Source: Candidatus Methylobacter oryzae (lineage in GTDB: Bacteria > Pseudomonadota > Gammaproteobacteria > Methylococcales > Methylomonadaceae). Taken from it: 64,000 bases of DNA. This document shows positions 17,217 through 26,139 of this stretch, piece after piece; position 1 is the stretch's first letter, and the number at the start of each line of letters is the position of its first letter. The notes beneath the pieces are model-generated. The model searched no databases. It was given only the letters and a program-made list of their open reading frames with translations, and had not been told where the DNA came from. Location of the stretch: NCBI RefSeq assembly GCF_003994235.2, contig NZ_RYFG02000110.1, positions 20,194-84,193 of the forward strand. The letters are read 5' to 3'. Both the position numbers and the translations under genes were made by a program.

Positions 17217-18235
17217 TGGGTCACGGCGGCAATATTTACCGGTTCGCCGAGCGGCTCGGCTGCCTGCCGGAACAGGTGCTGGATTTTTCGTCCAACATCA
17301 ACCCGGAACAAGCTGTCGATTTGAGCTGCTTGCACGATGTAAAACTTACACCGTACGCCGATCCCGACTATGGTTTGTTAAAACAGGCGATCAAGCAGCG
17401 TTATCCGGCTCCCGCAGGCGCTGACATGGAAGTGTTCAACGGCGCAAGCGCGGCCATTTTCGCGCTGTTGCGCAGCTTGCAGCCGAAAGACCTGGTTTTA
17501 TACGCGCCGCTGTACGGCGAATATGCGCATATTGCCGGGGAGCTGGGCTGCACCGTGCAGAACATCGACCGGTTCAGCGGCAACCTAACGGCGGATGTTT
17601 CGCAACACAGCACGGTTATTTTTGTGAATCCGTCGACGCCGGACGGCCGGCTTTACGAGATGCAAGAATTGTTGGCGATGTGGCAAGCGGCGGATTGCAC
17701 GATTATTATCGATGAGTCGTTTCTGGACTTCGGCAAGACAGACTCGGTTGCAGAACGCATTGCGGATTACGATAAGCTTTATGTAATCAAATCGCTGAGC
17801 AAGTTTTACGGCTGCGCCGGAATCCGCATCGGTTTTATCCAAGCTTCGGCAACTGCAATAAAGCAGCTAAAGCGCTTCGAACCGGCCTGGAAATTATCCA
17901 GCCTGGACATGGCCTATATGCAGCAGGCGCTGGCGAATACTGCATTCATCGCACAGACCCGGCAACAGACTGCCTATTGGCGGGATTTGCTGCATCAAGC
18001 GCTGCAAGAATCGGGCTTATTCGACAAGATTTATCCGGGCCAGGCCAATTTCTTGCTGGCACGTTTGAAGAATGGCGAAGACGGTCATCAACTGCAAACG
18101 CAATTGGAGCCTGCGCGGATTTTGATCCGTGTCTGCGATAATTTTGCGGGCCTGGATAAAAGCCATGTGCGTTTCGCGGTCAAGGACGAACAAGCCATAG
18201 CCCGGCTCTCCGACAGTTTTAGAAATATTAACTGA
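17216..18235 (+). CDS. cobD: threonine-phosphate decarboxylase
   Basis: 339 residues, ATG overlapping the cobC stop (TAATG at 17214-17218). PLP enzyme of the aminotransferase class I/II fold that makes (R)-1-amino-2-propanol phosphate, the linker of cobalamin. Features: MGHGGNIYRFAERLG, DFSSNINPE at the start, Ala-rich pocket FNGASAAIFALL, IIIDESFLDFG, and the PLP lysine in VIKSLSKFYGCAGIRIGF. Its product is joined to cobyric acid by CbiB further along. Confidence 0.93.
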   Translation: MGHGGNIYRFAERLGCLPEQVLDFSSNINPEQAVDLSCLHDVKLTPYADPDYGLLKQAIKQRYPAPAGADMEVFNGASAAIFALLRSLQPKDLVLYAPLYGEYAHIAGELGCTVQNIDRFSGNLTADVSQHSTVIFVNPSTPDGRLYEMQELLAMWQAADCTIIIDESFLDFGKTDSVAERIADYDKLYVIKSLSKFYGCAGIRIGFIQASATAIKQLKRFEPAWKLSSLDMAYMQQALANTAFIAQTRQQTAYWRDLLHQALQESGLFDKIYPGQANFLLARLKNGEDGHQLQTQLEPARILIRVCDNFAGLDKSHVRFAVKDEQAIARLSDSFRNIN

Positions 18236-18328
18236 TGCTAGGAAACACGCGGGTTCTCAAGTTCCAGCTTGGGAACTAGCACAGCTTGCTCATAGTTTTA
18301 ACCTAACTATTTAGCACAAAGACAAAAT

Positions 18329-18412
18329 AGAACACGGATTTAGAATACATAACAAGGTGTTACTTTTAAAAATCCGTTTAAACCCGTCCAATCCGTGTCA
18401 TCCGTGTTCTAT
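18329..18412. repeat. dispersed 'CCGTGT' repeat, family 2
   Basis: AGAACACGGATTT ... CCGTCCAATCCGTGTCATCC GTGTTCT. The outer inverted repeat AGAACACGGA/TCCGTGTTCT is perfect over 10 bp. It lies in the 212-bp gap between cobD and cobQ. Just upstream, 18254-18280, is a fragment resembling the arm of the family-4 element (GTTCTCAAGTTCCAGCTTGG). Confidence 0.75.
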
Positions 18413-18447
18413 TAACGATTTCCGCATGGCGCATAAATAAACTACCA

Positions 18448-19848
18448 ATGAAACCATTAGCCATATTCGGCACCAGTTCGGATGCCGGTAAAACCACGCT
18501 AGTCATGGCCTTGTGCCGGATTTTCGCCGACCAGGGCCTGAAGGTCGCGCCGTTCAAAGCGCAGAACGTCTCGAATAATTCCGCGGTCACTAAAGAAGGC
18601 CGGGAAATTTCCCGCGCCCAATGCCTGCAAGCCGAAGCCGCGCGGGTCGAGCCGAGCTACCTGTTCAACCCGGTGCTGCTGAAATCGCACGGCAACGGCT
18701 CGGTGCAAGTGATTGTGAACGGCTTGGTTTACCAAAACCAATCGATTGCGGCCTATTACGCCGAAATCGACGGTTTAAAAGAACAAGTCAAACAGGCGTT
18801 TTCGCAACTCCAACAAGACTATGACCTGATCGTTGCGGAAGGCGCCGGTTCGCCGGTCGAGTTGAACCTGTTGGACAAGGATTTGTCGAATACCTTCGTT
18901 GCGAACAGCTTCAACACGAAAAATATCCTGGTCGCCGACATCGAGCGCGGCGGCGTGTTTGCGTCGATTTACGGCACTCTGGAACTAATGGATCCTGTCA
19001 TGCGCGGCAACCTGATCGGCGTGGTGGTCAACAAATTCCGCGGCGACCGGCGTTTTTTCGACGAAGGCGAAAAAATTATCGCCGAGCGTTTCGGCGTGCC
19101 GGTTTTGGGCGTACTGCCGTTTACACCGTTGAATATCGACATGGAAGATTCGCAGTCTCTACGCAATTACCGGCAACGGCTGCACGACGCCAAAATCCGC
19201 ATCGCCGTGATTGGCTATCCGGGCCTCAGCAATTACAACGATCTCGATGCGCTGATGGCCGATCCCGAACTGTACGTCGAACTAATCCACGATTACCGTC
19301 CGCTGTCTAGCTTCGACATGGTGCTGTTGCCGGGCAGCAAAACCGTGATCCGCGATTTGCAATGGCTGAAAAAACAAGGCTTGTTCGAAGAAATTCAACG
19401 ACTCAACAAACCGGCATTCGGCATTTGCGGCGGCTACCAGATGTTCTGCGGTGCTCTGCACGATCCCGATGCGATTGAACATGAAACCGCCATTGTCGAG
19501 CCGGGCTTCGCTTTTATCGACGACACCGTGCTGTACCAACGGCCGAAAATACTGGCGCGCGGGCAATACCGGCTGTTTTCTTACGACGCAATCGGCGGTT
19601 ATGAAATCCATTGCGGTCGGATAGATAAATACCCGCTGTATTTTCAAGGCAGCCGGTTCTCTGGAACGCATGTCCACGGCATTTTCGATAACGATGCGTT
19701 TCGCACCGATTATTTCAAAACGATTAATCCTCGGTACCGGGGCTACGCTTATTCGGATTACCGTGAGGCCGAAATTCAGGGCTTTGCCGATATGGTTGGG
19801 CAAAACCTGGATATAGCCGCGATCTTGCAGGCGTTACAAGCGGATTGA
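18448..19848 (+). CDS. cobQ: cobyric acid synthase
   Basis: 466 residues, slightly short of the usual ~480-500. It amidates adenosylcobyrinic a,c-diamide at four carboxylates using glutamine. The N-terminal ATPase domain has the P-loop GTSSDAGKTTLVMAL and FKAQNVSNNSAVT, then EGAGSPVELNL. The C-terminal class I glutamine amidotransferase has FGICGGYQMFCGAL with the nucleophile Cys, and HVHGIFDN with the catalytic His. It begins a second transcriptional block, 212 bp after cobD. It is the only amidation step of the pathway in the window, so the earlier corrin ring genes are elsewhere or absent. Confidence 0.95.
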   Translation: MKPLAIFGTSSDAGKTTLVMALCRIFADQGLKVAPFKAQNVSNNSAVTKEGREISRAQCLQAEAARVEPSYLFNPVLLKSHGNGSVQVIVNGLVYQNQSIAAYYAEIDGLKEQVKQAFSQLQQDYDLIVAEGAGSPVELNLLDKDLSNTFVANSFNTKNILVADIERGGVFASIYGTLELMDPVMRGNLIGVVVNKFRGDRRFFDEGEKIIAERFGVPVLGVLPFTPLNIDMEDSQSLRNYRQRLHDAKIRIAVIGYPGLSNYNDLDALMADPELYVELIHDYRPLSSFDMVLLPGSKTVIRDLQWLKKQGLFEEIQRLNKPAFGICGGYQMFCGALHDPDAIEHETAIVEPGFAFIDDTVLYQRPKILARGQYRLFSYDAIGGYEIHCGRIDKYPLYFQGSRFSGTHVHGIFDNDAFRTDYFKTINPRYRGYAYSDYREAEIQGFADMVGQNLDIAAILQALQAD

Positions 19849-19858
19849 GTTTTTAATG

Positions 19859-19889
19859 GCACACGGATTGGACGGATTTACACGGATCC
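19859..19889. repeat. short copy of the 'CCGTGT' repeat, family 2
   Basis: GCACACGGATTGGACGGATTTACACGGATC fills most of the short gap between cobQ and cbiB. Confidence 0.6.
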
Positions 19890-19913
19890 TTTTTATAACG
19901 GTTGAATATTTCG

Positions 19914-20810
19914 ATGTTTTTTGAATTGGCTGCCTTGGCTTACCTGATCGATTTGGCGTTCGGCGAATTGCCGTGCAAGCATCCGGTTGTGCTGTTCGGC
20001 GAGTTTATTTCCGGCTTTGAACGCCGGTTTTACGGCAACCGGATTTTGCCCGGCGCGCTGCTGGTCGTTAGCCTGATTGCCGTGGCCTTGTCGCTCAGCA
20101 TCGCACTGGTTTATGTCTGCGGTTTATTGCCGGGTTGGCTGGAGCTGCCGGTGTTAGCGGCGCTCGCATCGACCGGCTTGGCGATGAACATGCTGCATTC
20201 CAGCGTCGCGGCCTTGTTAACCGCCAACAACCCCAAGCAGGCGTTAAGTTACCTGGTCAGCCGCGACACCGGCGACATGACCGAAACCGAAATTTATAAA
20301 GCCGGCTTGGAAACCTGGGCCGAAAACCTCAGCGACGGGGTTATCGCGCCGCTGTTTTACTTAGTGCTGTTCGGCTTGCCAGGCATTGCGGTGTATAAAG
20401 CCATCAATACGATGGATTCGATGATTGCCTATAAAACCGAACGTTATTTTCACTTCGGCAAAACGGCGGCAATCGTCGACGACATAGCCAATTACATCCC
20501 TGCCCGGCTGACCGCATTGCTGATTGCCGCATTGGCAGAAGACAAACGGCGCGCCTGGCACTGTTTATTATGCGACGGCAACAAACTGGAAAGTCCGAAC
20601 GCCGGCTACCCGATTGCGGCAATGGCCGGCGCGTTGGGCGTTGCGTTGGGCGGCGACGCGAGCTATCACGGGCAAATCAAACATAAACCGACGCTGGGCT
20701 TGCCGATTAACCCGGTCGATAAATCGACATTAACCCAAGCATTAAAAATGAAAACAGGCATTAACCTGATTGTTTTAACGTCATTGGCAACCGGAATTTT
20801 GCTGTCATGA
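19914..20810 (+). CDS. cbiB: adenosylcobinamide-phosphate synthase
   Basis: 298 residues from the ATG at 19914; a TTG at 19902 is possible, and neither has a strong ribosome site. An inner-membrane protein that attaches aminopropanol phosphate to cobyric acid. Typical: LAYLIDLAFGELPCKHPVVL, SRDTGDMTETEIYKAGLETW, AENLSDGVIAPLFYLVLFG and AINTMDSMIAYKTERY, with FGKTAAIVDDIANYIPARL. Several membrane helices. The end overlaps cobU by 4 nt (ATGA). Confidence 0.93.
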   Translation: MFFELAALAYLIDLAFGELPCKHPVVLFGEFISGFERRFYGNRILPGALLVVSLIAVALSLSIALVYVCGLLPGWLELPVLAALASTGLAMNMLHSSVAALLTANNPKQALSYLVSRDTGDMTETEIYKAGLETWAENLSDGVIAPLFYLVLFGLPGIAVYKAINTMDSMIAYKTERYFHFGKTAAIVDDIANYIPARLTALLIAALAEDKRRAWHCLLCDGNKLESPNAGYPIAAMAGALGVALGGDASYHGQIKHKPTLGLPINPVDKSTLTQALKMKTGINLIVLTSLATGILLS

Positions 20811-21301
20811 AAACGCTATTCATAGGGGGCATCAAAAGCGGCAAATCGCGGCTCGCGGAAGCCTATATTTTGCAACAGGCGGTTAGTAAACCTTATTACT
20901 TGGCAACCAACGAAGTGTTCGACGACGAGATGCGGACGCGCGTAGAAATTCACCAACAACGCCGCCGGGACGCCTTTATCACGATCGAGGAACCGGTCAA
21001 ATTGCTGGCCGCATTGCAGCAATGCCGAGGACCTGTACTGGTCGAATGCGTGTCGATGTGGCTGAACAACCAACTTTATTATCAGATACCTGAAAAGGAA
21101 ATTTTGCAGGAGCTTGAGGCAGTGCTACAGTTATCCTGCGACTTGGTGCTGGTGCATAACGAAGTCGGCCTGAGCGTCGTTTCCGACAACCGTTTGGCCC
21201 GGCAATTCGTCGATTTATCCGGCAAGGCCGCGCAATTAATGGGGCAACATTGCGAGCAAGTATTTTTTTGCAGTGCCGGCTTAACGATGAAAATGAAGTA
21301 G
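20807..21301 (+). CDS. cobU: bifunctional adenosylcobinamide kinase / guanylyltransferase
   Basis: 164 residues, near the usual ~175-180. It phosphorylates adenosylcobinamide and then adds GMP. P-loop FIGGIKSGKSRLAEAY at 6-20, YYLATNEVFDDEMRTRVEIH with the guanylylated-His region (EIHQQRR), LVECVSMWLNNQLY (Walker B-like), and VHNEVGLSVVSDNRLARQFV. It is last in the cobalamin run and followed by repeat copy C. The P-loop Gly pattern and His motif are intact. Confidence 0.93.
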   Translation: MKTLFIGGIKSGKSRLAEAYILQQAVSKPYYLATNEVFDDEMRTRVEIHQQRRRDAFITIEEPVKLLAALQQCRGPVLVECVSMWLNNQLYYQIPEKEILQELEAVLQLSCDLVLVHNEVGLSVVSDNRLARQFVDLSGKAAQLMGQHCEQVFFCSAGLTMKMK

Positions 21302-21354
21302 GAGGATTATGTAGTTTATCTATTCTCTAATAACAAGTTGCGACACAGAACGTT

Positions 21355-21413
21355 TTATACCCAAAGGGCATAAGTTTCGTTTGAGCAGACAAGCTGCTCA
21401 ACTCAGCTTTATA
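21355..21413 (+). repeat. dispersed palindromic repeat, family 1, copy C
   Basis: TTATACCCAAAGGGCATAAG, then TTTCGTTTGAGCAGACAAGC and TGCTCAACTCAGCTTTATAA. It is nearly identical to copies D and E at 31001-31113 and lies between cobU and mltB. Confidence 0.88.
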
Positions 21414-21463
21414 AATTTTGGTCAATGGATTACCGATCAACATTAAAAATAAAAGAGACACCC

Positions 21464-22480
21464 GTGAAAAACACAAGCAGTACATGCGCCTTACAACTGG
21501 CTTTAGCGCTCGCGCTTACCGGCTGCGCAAGCAATCCATCGGTTCAACCCAATACCCCGCCGCCTGTCGATACAGCCGCAACGCCCCTTACCCAGCCACT
21601 GGAGGAATACCAGCCGCCGGTATTGACCGGAACTTATTCCAATTCGCCGGCGGTACAGGACTTTATCCGGCATATGGTTTTTGAACATAAATTTTCCGAA
21701 AGCTATCTAAATAACTTGTTTGCCCAGGCCAAACGCCTGGATTACGTTATCCGCCTGGAAAATCCGGCCCCGTACAACGGCCCGGCGCCTTCGCACCCGA
21801 AAGTAGGCGGCTGGACGCGTTACCGTCAGCAATTCCTTACCGAAGCGCATATCAATAACGGCGCCGCCTTTTGGAGCAATAACGAAGACTCGATCCGTAA
21901 AGCCAGCGCCACTTACGGCGTCGATCCCGAATATATCGTTGCGATTATCGGCGTGGAAACGTTCTTCGGCCGTAATGTCGGCAAAACCCGCATTCTCGAC
22001 GCGTTGACGACGCTGGCGTTCGACACGCAACGGCGCGCCGGCTTTTTTAAGTCGGAACTGGAAAACTTCCTGCTGATGAGCCGCGAAGAAGGCTACGACC
22101 CGCTGAAACCGGTCGGTTCCTGGGCTGGGGCAATGGGCCTGGGCCAATTCATGCCGAGCAGTTTCCGGACCTTGGCGGTTGATTTCAATAATGACGGGCA
22201 CCGTAATCTTTGGGATCAATGCGACGCAATCGGCAGCGTAGCGCATTATTTTTCGCGTCACGGCTGGCAAAACACGATGCCGGTCGCCAATCAGACTAAA
22301 AGCTACGGCGAATCGACGATTGAGCTGAGCGCGGCGAAAGGCAGCGAATTCTGGCGCGTTCATCCGAATTTCAAGGTGATCAAGAAATACAACAATAGCG
22401 ATAAATACGCGATGGCCGTGCATCAATTGGCGCAGGCGATCAAGCAGCGTTATATGATGACGGTTGCGAGTAGCAGGTAA
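21464..22480 (+). CDS. mltB: lytic murein transglycosylase B, lipoprotein
   Basis: 338 residues from the GTG at 21464, preceded by AAAGAGA; this start gives a lipoprotein signal MKNTSSTCALQLALALALTG followed by Cys (lipobox LTGC). The open frame from 21425 adds a non-signal extension. It cleaves peptidoglycan from the outer-membrane side. SLT_2/MltB features: ENPAPYNGPAPSHPKVGGWT, catalytic Glu in VAIIGVETFFGRNVG, SREEGYDPLKPVGSWAGAMG and FMPSSFRTLAVDFNNDGHRN. C-terminal Arg/Lys-rich tail. Confidence 0.93.
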   Translation: MKNTSSTCALQLALALALTGCASNPSVQPNTPPPVDTAATPLTQPLEEYQPPVLTGTYSNSPAVQDFIRHMVFEHKFSESYLNNLFAQAKRLDYVIRLENPAPYNGPAPSHPKVGGWTRYRQQFLTEAHINNGAAFWSNNEDSIRKASATYGVDPEYIVAIIGVETFFGRNVGKTRILDALTTLAFDTQRRAGFFKSELENFLLMSREEGYDPLKPVGSWAGAMGLGQFMPSSFRTLAVDFNNDGHRNLWDQCDAIGSVAHYFSRHGWQNTMPVANQTKSYGESTIELSAAKGSEFWRVHPNFKVIKKYNNSDKYAMAVHQLAQAIKQRYMMTVASSR

Positions 22481-22497
22481 GCGGCTCGAGTCTTTCG

Positions 22498-22697
22498 CTG
22501 GTTCCCAAGCTCCAGAGACTGTGAAAGTTTTATCAAAATCGGTTTAAAAGCTTATTCACCACGAAGATCACGAAGAAAAAATAACTTTTTAAAATCAATA
22601 TATTAAATACTTCATGTCCTTCATGCCTTCGTGGTGAATGCTTTTGCTTTTGTTCTAAAACGAATATTTTCACAGCCTCTCCAGCTTGGGAACCAGC
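22498..22697. repeat. inverted-repeat element, family 4, copy 1 (with nested repeat)
   Basis: Ends are inverted repeats of ~35 bp: CGCTGGTTCCCAAGCTCCAG at 22497 and its near complement GAGCTTGG/CCAGCTTGGGAACCAGCG ending at 22697, both with CTGTGAAA inside. Inside, 22554-22639 is a second inverted repeat built on CACCACGAAG/CTTCGTGGTG, so one repeat appears nested in another. It lies just downstream of higA. Confidence 0.75.
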
Positions 22698-22709
22698 GTC
22701 TTTAGACCG

Positions 22710-23027
22710 TTAGGCTATTTTTTGCAAGTGATGGAAATCTTGAATGGAGTCCAGCTCATTTTTTTCCGCAGCTTGCGCTTTGTATAAGTCCCATCGAATC
22801 TGTAGGTTGAGCCAGAAATCCGCCGATACCCCGAAAAACTTTGCCAGACGTAACGCGGTGCTTGGCGTAACACCACGCTTCCGGTTGACCAGCTCATTAA
22901 TCCGCTGATAAGGAACGTGAATTGCATTTGCAAGATCGCGCTGGCTTATATTCATCGGAACAAGAAACTCATCCCGAAGCATTTCACCGGGATGTGTAGG
23001 CGGTCTGTCGGTTGGAATACGAACCAT
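22710..23027 (-). CDS. higA: HigA-family antitoxin
   Basis: 105 residues. HTH (XRE-type) domain: TDRPPTHPGEMLRDEFL is the family's leading motif, followed by MNISQRDLANAIHVPYQRIN and ELVNRKRGVTPSTALRLAK. FFGVSADFWLNLQ is diagnostic of HigA. It binds the toxin and represses its own operon. It follows higB by 8 bp; as usual for hig systems, the toxin comes first. Confidence 0.92.
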   Translation of the reverse strand: MVRIPTDRPPTHPGEMLRDEFLVPMNISQRDLANAIHVPYQRINELVNRKRGVTPSTALRLAKFFGVSADFWLNLQIRWDLYKAQAAEKNELDSIQDFHHLQKIA

Positions 23028-23035
23028 ATGCGCTC

Positions 23036-23329
23036 CTAATGGTAATCGGTAACTTCTACGTTATAAGGACCAGTTTTACCCCACATAAAACAAATCCTGT
23101 ACTGTTCATTGATACGAATACTGTATTCGGCTTTTCTGTCGCCCGAAAGATTCTCAAGCCGATTGCCGGGAGGAATTTTAAGTTCCTCTACCGATTGAAC
23201 AGAATCAAGCTGATCAAGTTTTCTCGCGGCAACTTGCCAGAGAGTTTGAGGACACGCTTTTCTTGCGGCTTTTGAATTGACGCCATTGAATATGTCCTCG
23301 CTGGCTTGATCTTTGAACGATTCAATCAT
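23036..23329 (-). CDS. higB: HigB-family toxin (RelE-like mRNA interferase)
   Basis: 97 residues. Family features: MIESFKDQASEDIFNG at the start, LWQVAARKLDQLDSVQSVEE, PPGNRLENLSGDRKAEYSIR and INEQYRICFMWGKTGPYNVE with VTDYH at the end. The active-site region (Arg/Tyr/His near the C-terminus) is present, so unlike the ParE at 15475 this toxin looks intact. The gene pair is bracketed by two family-4 inverted-repeat elements. Confidence 0.92.
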   Translation of the reverse strand: MIESFKDQASEDIFNGVNSKAARKACPQTLWQVAARKLDQLDSVQSVEELKIPPGNRLENLSGDRKAEYSIRINEQYRICFMWGKTGPYNVEVTDYH

Positions 23330-23413
23330 GAGTTCATGGTAGCATGGAATCCATGCTAAACATGGTCTTTTTCAGCGAAGTTTTGTAGTGTACCCATCAC
23401 GTACCCTATTTGG

Positions 23414-23566
23414 CTGGGGCCCAATCTCCAGAGGCTGTAAAAGTATTATCAAAATCGCTAAAAAACAGCAGGAAATGCGCTGTAAGTTATTGATTGTTGT
23501 TATCGAAATTGGCAATTCCGCCTAATTTCGGAATACTTTCACAGCCTCTGGAGCTTGGGAACCAGC
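23414..23566. repeat. inverted-repeat element, family 4, copy 2
   Basis: Left arm CTGGGGCCCAATCTCCAGAG then GCTGTAAAAGTATTATCAAA; right arm GAATACTTTCACAGCCTCTG then GAGCTTGGGAACCAGC. Total ~153 bp. Its left arm and inner sequence (ATTATCAAAATCG) match copy 1 at 22498. The two copies flank higBA in the same orientation. Confidence 0.78.
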
Positions 23567-23606
23567 AGAACAAAGCTATATTGCCTAGGTAGCAGGCGCG
23601 AACGCT

Positions 23607-24497
23607 TCAGCGCGAAGCATCCTTATTGACCTGGTTGTTAAGTTCTTCTCCATACTCTACTTTAGTGAAATTCTCTCCTGCCTTTCTCAATTCATCAAAA
23701 AGAAGCTGATAGCGAGTTTCAGTTTTATAAATGATATCTGTTTGTTGATTACAAAATTTCAGGAGCTGGAATAGTCTTAGTTTCGAAAATGAACATATAT
23801 CAGAAATGATTCTGGCACAGTGCCCTAACTTCACCGCAAACTGCTCATCTTCATTGCGGCCATATCGCTCCCATACCATACCAACCCCATCACCGTCCTT
23901 ATGGATCAGGTGGCTACTCATTCCATAACCATGCGCGAGGTGTACCAGTAAGCGCAATCCTTCGGATTGGCTTGCGTTGAAACTTTTCGTTATTTCAGAG
24001 AATGACCATTTCTGCTCTAGCTTTTTTCTATCTGCTCGGTTGACTCCGTTCCTATATGCGTCTATTTCCTGTTCGGTTAATAGGAGATTCTTAAACGGAA
24101 TCCATTCAGGAGCATCCGGGTTCGCTACCTCGCTCAGAAAACTTGATGCCCGCTCATGGTGCTTTACAGCCGCATAATTTGGAAGCAGCTCCCAATACTC
24201 AAATGCTTTGGTCTGCACGTCAGTGGACTCACCGCTCATTAGGAAAACATACTTAATTGTTCCTTCCATGACAGACCTGTTAATGATATCAGCATCCCAC
24301 TCTTTGCCTTCTCTTATCAAAAGTACTGAGCTTTCACTACTCAAATGACAATCAATGAATAACTGAGAACTAACGAATCTGACATAAGGATCCATACCTT
24401 CAAACTGCTTATCTAGGTAAGGTTTGGCTATATCAAAACAATCACCAATGAAATGGCTCGAAAGTCCTGCCCAAGTACTTAGTATTTTCTCCATCAT
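23607..24497 (-). CDS. hypothetical protein, DUF5677-like
   Basis: 296 residues, mostly helical, no signal peptide or membrane segment. Weak resemblance to the DUF5677 group: an N-terminal segment with RSVMEGTIKYVFLMS, a middle GLRLLVHLAHGYGMSSHLIHK with several His, and a following acidic GDGVGMVWERYG. Function unknown. It has somewhat lower GC and different codon use from the neighbouring cob genes, and lies in an evidently variable block with higBA and repeats. A role in phage defence would be a guess from the neighbourhood only. Confidence 0.6.
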   Translation of the reverse strand: MMEKILSTWAGLSSHFIGDCFDIAKPYLDKQFEGMDPYVRFVSSQLFIDCHLSSESSVLLIREGKEWDADIINRSVMEGTIKYVFLMSGESTDVQTKAFEYWELLPNYAAVKHHERASSFLSEVANPDAPEWIPFKNLLLTEQEIDAYRNGVNRADRKKLEQKWSFSEITKSFNASQSEGLRLLVHLAHGYGMSSHLIHKDGDGVGMVWERYGRNEDEQFAVKLGHCARIISDICSFSKLRLFQLLKFCNQQTDIIYKTETRYQLLFDELRKAGENFTKVEYGEELNNQVNKDASR

Positions 24498-24588
24498 TTA
24501 TGAAACTTAACTAATGATTATATGGTTTCTACAAAAATCCAGTGGTGGAACGCAAAGCGCGTCCCACCACCAAAGAACCGCGCCGTTT

Positions 24589-25758
24589 CTAATGCGCCGT
24601 ATCATGATGCCACTTCGGCATCATAATAATGCAGTTAGGATTAAGCCCCTGTTTCTTGAACGTATCTATCGTCGCTTTGACTTCCAGCTTCTTCAAATCA
24701 ACAACAGTGATCGAGCCGTCGCTCATGTCCGGCAGATTTAAAAAACTGTTTTGCACGATCGCGTAATGCTCGTCCGGCGTAATAACAACGTGGTGCGCGC
24801 CGCCCGCGGTCGGGATCGCTTTGATCAACGACGGTTTTTGCTTGTCGGTGATGTCGAAAATGTTGAAATAACCGGGATTCGCGGTGGTGATGTACATGCG
24901 GTCGCCTTCGTCGTTGAAATAGATTTCCAACGGTACGCCTTGCTTGACCGCATTAAAATCAAACACCGCCTTGAAGTCGAAAGCTTTGTCGCCCGCGTTC
25001 CAGGTTGCGGTCCACACTTCGCCGCCGAACATCGTATTGATGTAAGCCAACGGAGGGTGTGTGCCGGGCAGGAACACCGCTTCGACCGGCGACACGCCGG
25101 ACGGGGACGGTTTGTCGGTCAGTTTATGACTGGACAGCACTTTGCCGCTGGACGCTTCGATCACGGTGACGGTTTCGCCGGCGTCTTTCAAATCGGGACT
25201 GACGGTGCTGGTAATAATGATGCGGTCGATGTCGTCATTGAGGGTGATGCCGTGCGGATAGCGGACGAACGCGTCTTTATCGTTCGCGGCAATGACTTTG
25301 ATCTGTTTGTCGGTTGCGGCATCGCCAACGATCACGTTACTGGAGCCCATACAGGTCATGAACCAAGTCTTGTTGTCCTTAGAGAACACCACGTCCTCGG
25401 CAACTTTACAGTCGGGCATGTCGATTTTTTTTGGACGATACGGCACATGAGTCATGTCCATCACGTGCAGCGCGCCGTTGCCCAGCGAGGTGATATAGGC
25501 TTTGCTGAGGTCTTTGTTGTAAAAAATATGATGGGCGACCAGGTCGTCCGGCAGCGGAATGTCGTTCAGGATTTTGCCGAAGCTTTTCGATGCCGGATCG
25601 ACATCGATAATTGCGATGCCTTCGTGTCTTGGCGTTTGGCCGGGCTTGCTTTCGTAGTTGGCCATGGCCAGTATTTCCGCCTGCGCCGCTAACGGGCTCA
25701 GCAATGCCGTGCATACCAGCACGGAGCGTATGGCTTTGATTATCTGCGTTGTTTTCAT
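24589..25758 (-). CDS. periplasmic beta-propeller protein (YncE/cytochrome D1-like)
   Basis: 389 residues with a signal peptide (VLVCTALLSPLAAQA, cleavage before EILAM). The rest is repeated blade-like units of the form (D/N)xxKxYITSLGNGALHVMD, e.g. KTWFMTCMGSSNVIVGDAAT, RMYITTANPGYFNIFDITDK and HYAIVQNSFLNLPDMSDGSI. The fold is that of seven-bladed YncE-like propellers. It ends with His-rich MPKWHHDTAH, and there are several other exposed His/Met. Ligand unknown. It follows the DUF4242 gene by 63 bp, probably in one operon with it and the TetR gene. Confidence 0.78.
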   Translation of the reverse strand: MKTTQIIKAIRSVLVCTALLSPLAAQAEILAMANYESKPGQTPRHEGIAIIDVDPASKSFGKILNDIPLPDDLVAHHIFYNKDLSKAYITSLGNGALHVMDMTHVPYRPKKIDMPDCKVAEDVVFSKDNKTWFMTCMGSSNVIVGDAATDKQIKVIAANDKDAFVRYPHGITLNDDIDRIIITSTVSPDLKDAGETVTVIEASSGKVLSSHKLTDKPSPSGVSPVEAVFLPGTHPPLAYINTMFGGEVWTATWNAGDKAFDFKAVFDFNAVKQGVPLEIYFNDEGDRMYITTANPGYFNIFDITDKQKPSLIKAIPTAGGAHHVVITPDEHYAIVQNSFLNLPDMSDGSITVVDLKKLEVKATIDTFKKQGLNPNCIIMMPKWHHDTAH

Positions 25759-25821
25759 TGGTACCTCTCGGATTATGGCAGGCGGCGCCTAGGGTTAAGG
25801 TGGCCGCCGTCGGGAATCGGC

Positions 25822-26094
25822 TTATTCGGCCGTGGTCGGGTCAATCACTGTCCTGATTTGGGAAATACGGTTGGCAGGAAATCCGCCTTTTTCGGCATGT
25901 TCCCTGATCAGTTCTTCATTCGGTGCGATGTAGACGCAGTAGACTTTGTCGTCGGTCACGTAGCTTTCCACCCACTGAATCTTCGGTCCCAACTCGCACA
26001 GAACGCCGCATGATTTCCCGGAAATGTTTTGCAGCTCGCGATAAGCTAATTCGCCTGCACCGGGAATTTCGCGTTCGATAATATATTTTGGCAT
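25822..26094 (-). CDS. DUF4242 family protein (small ferredoxin-like fold)
   Basis: 90 residues. MPKYIIEREIPGAGELAYRE, then QWVESYVTDDKVYCVYIAPN and EELIREHAEKGGFPANRISQ are the conserved features of DUF4242. Some members bind nickel, but the function is unsettled. Three Cys (SCGVLCEL and VYC) are present. A strong ribosome site (AGGAGAC) lies 5-7 nt before the ATG. It is the middle gene between the TetR regulator and the propeller. Confidence 0.85.
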   Translation of the reverse strand: MPKYIIEREIPGAGELAYRELQNISGKSCGVLCELGPKIQWVESYVTDDKVYCVYIAPNEELIREHAEKGGFPANRISQIRTVIDPTTAE

Positions 26095-26139
26095 GTGTGT
26101 CTCCTGGTTGATGGTAAAAATAATGGGGTTTTTTCCAAA

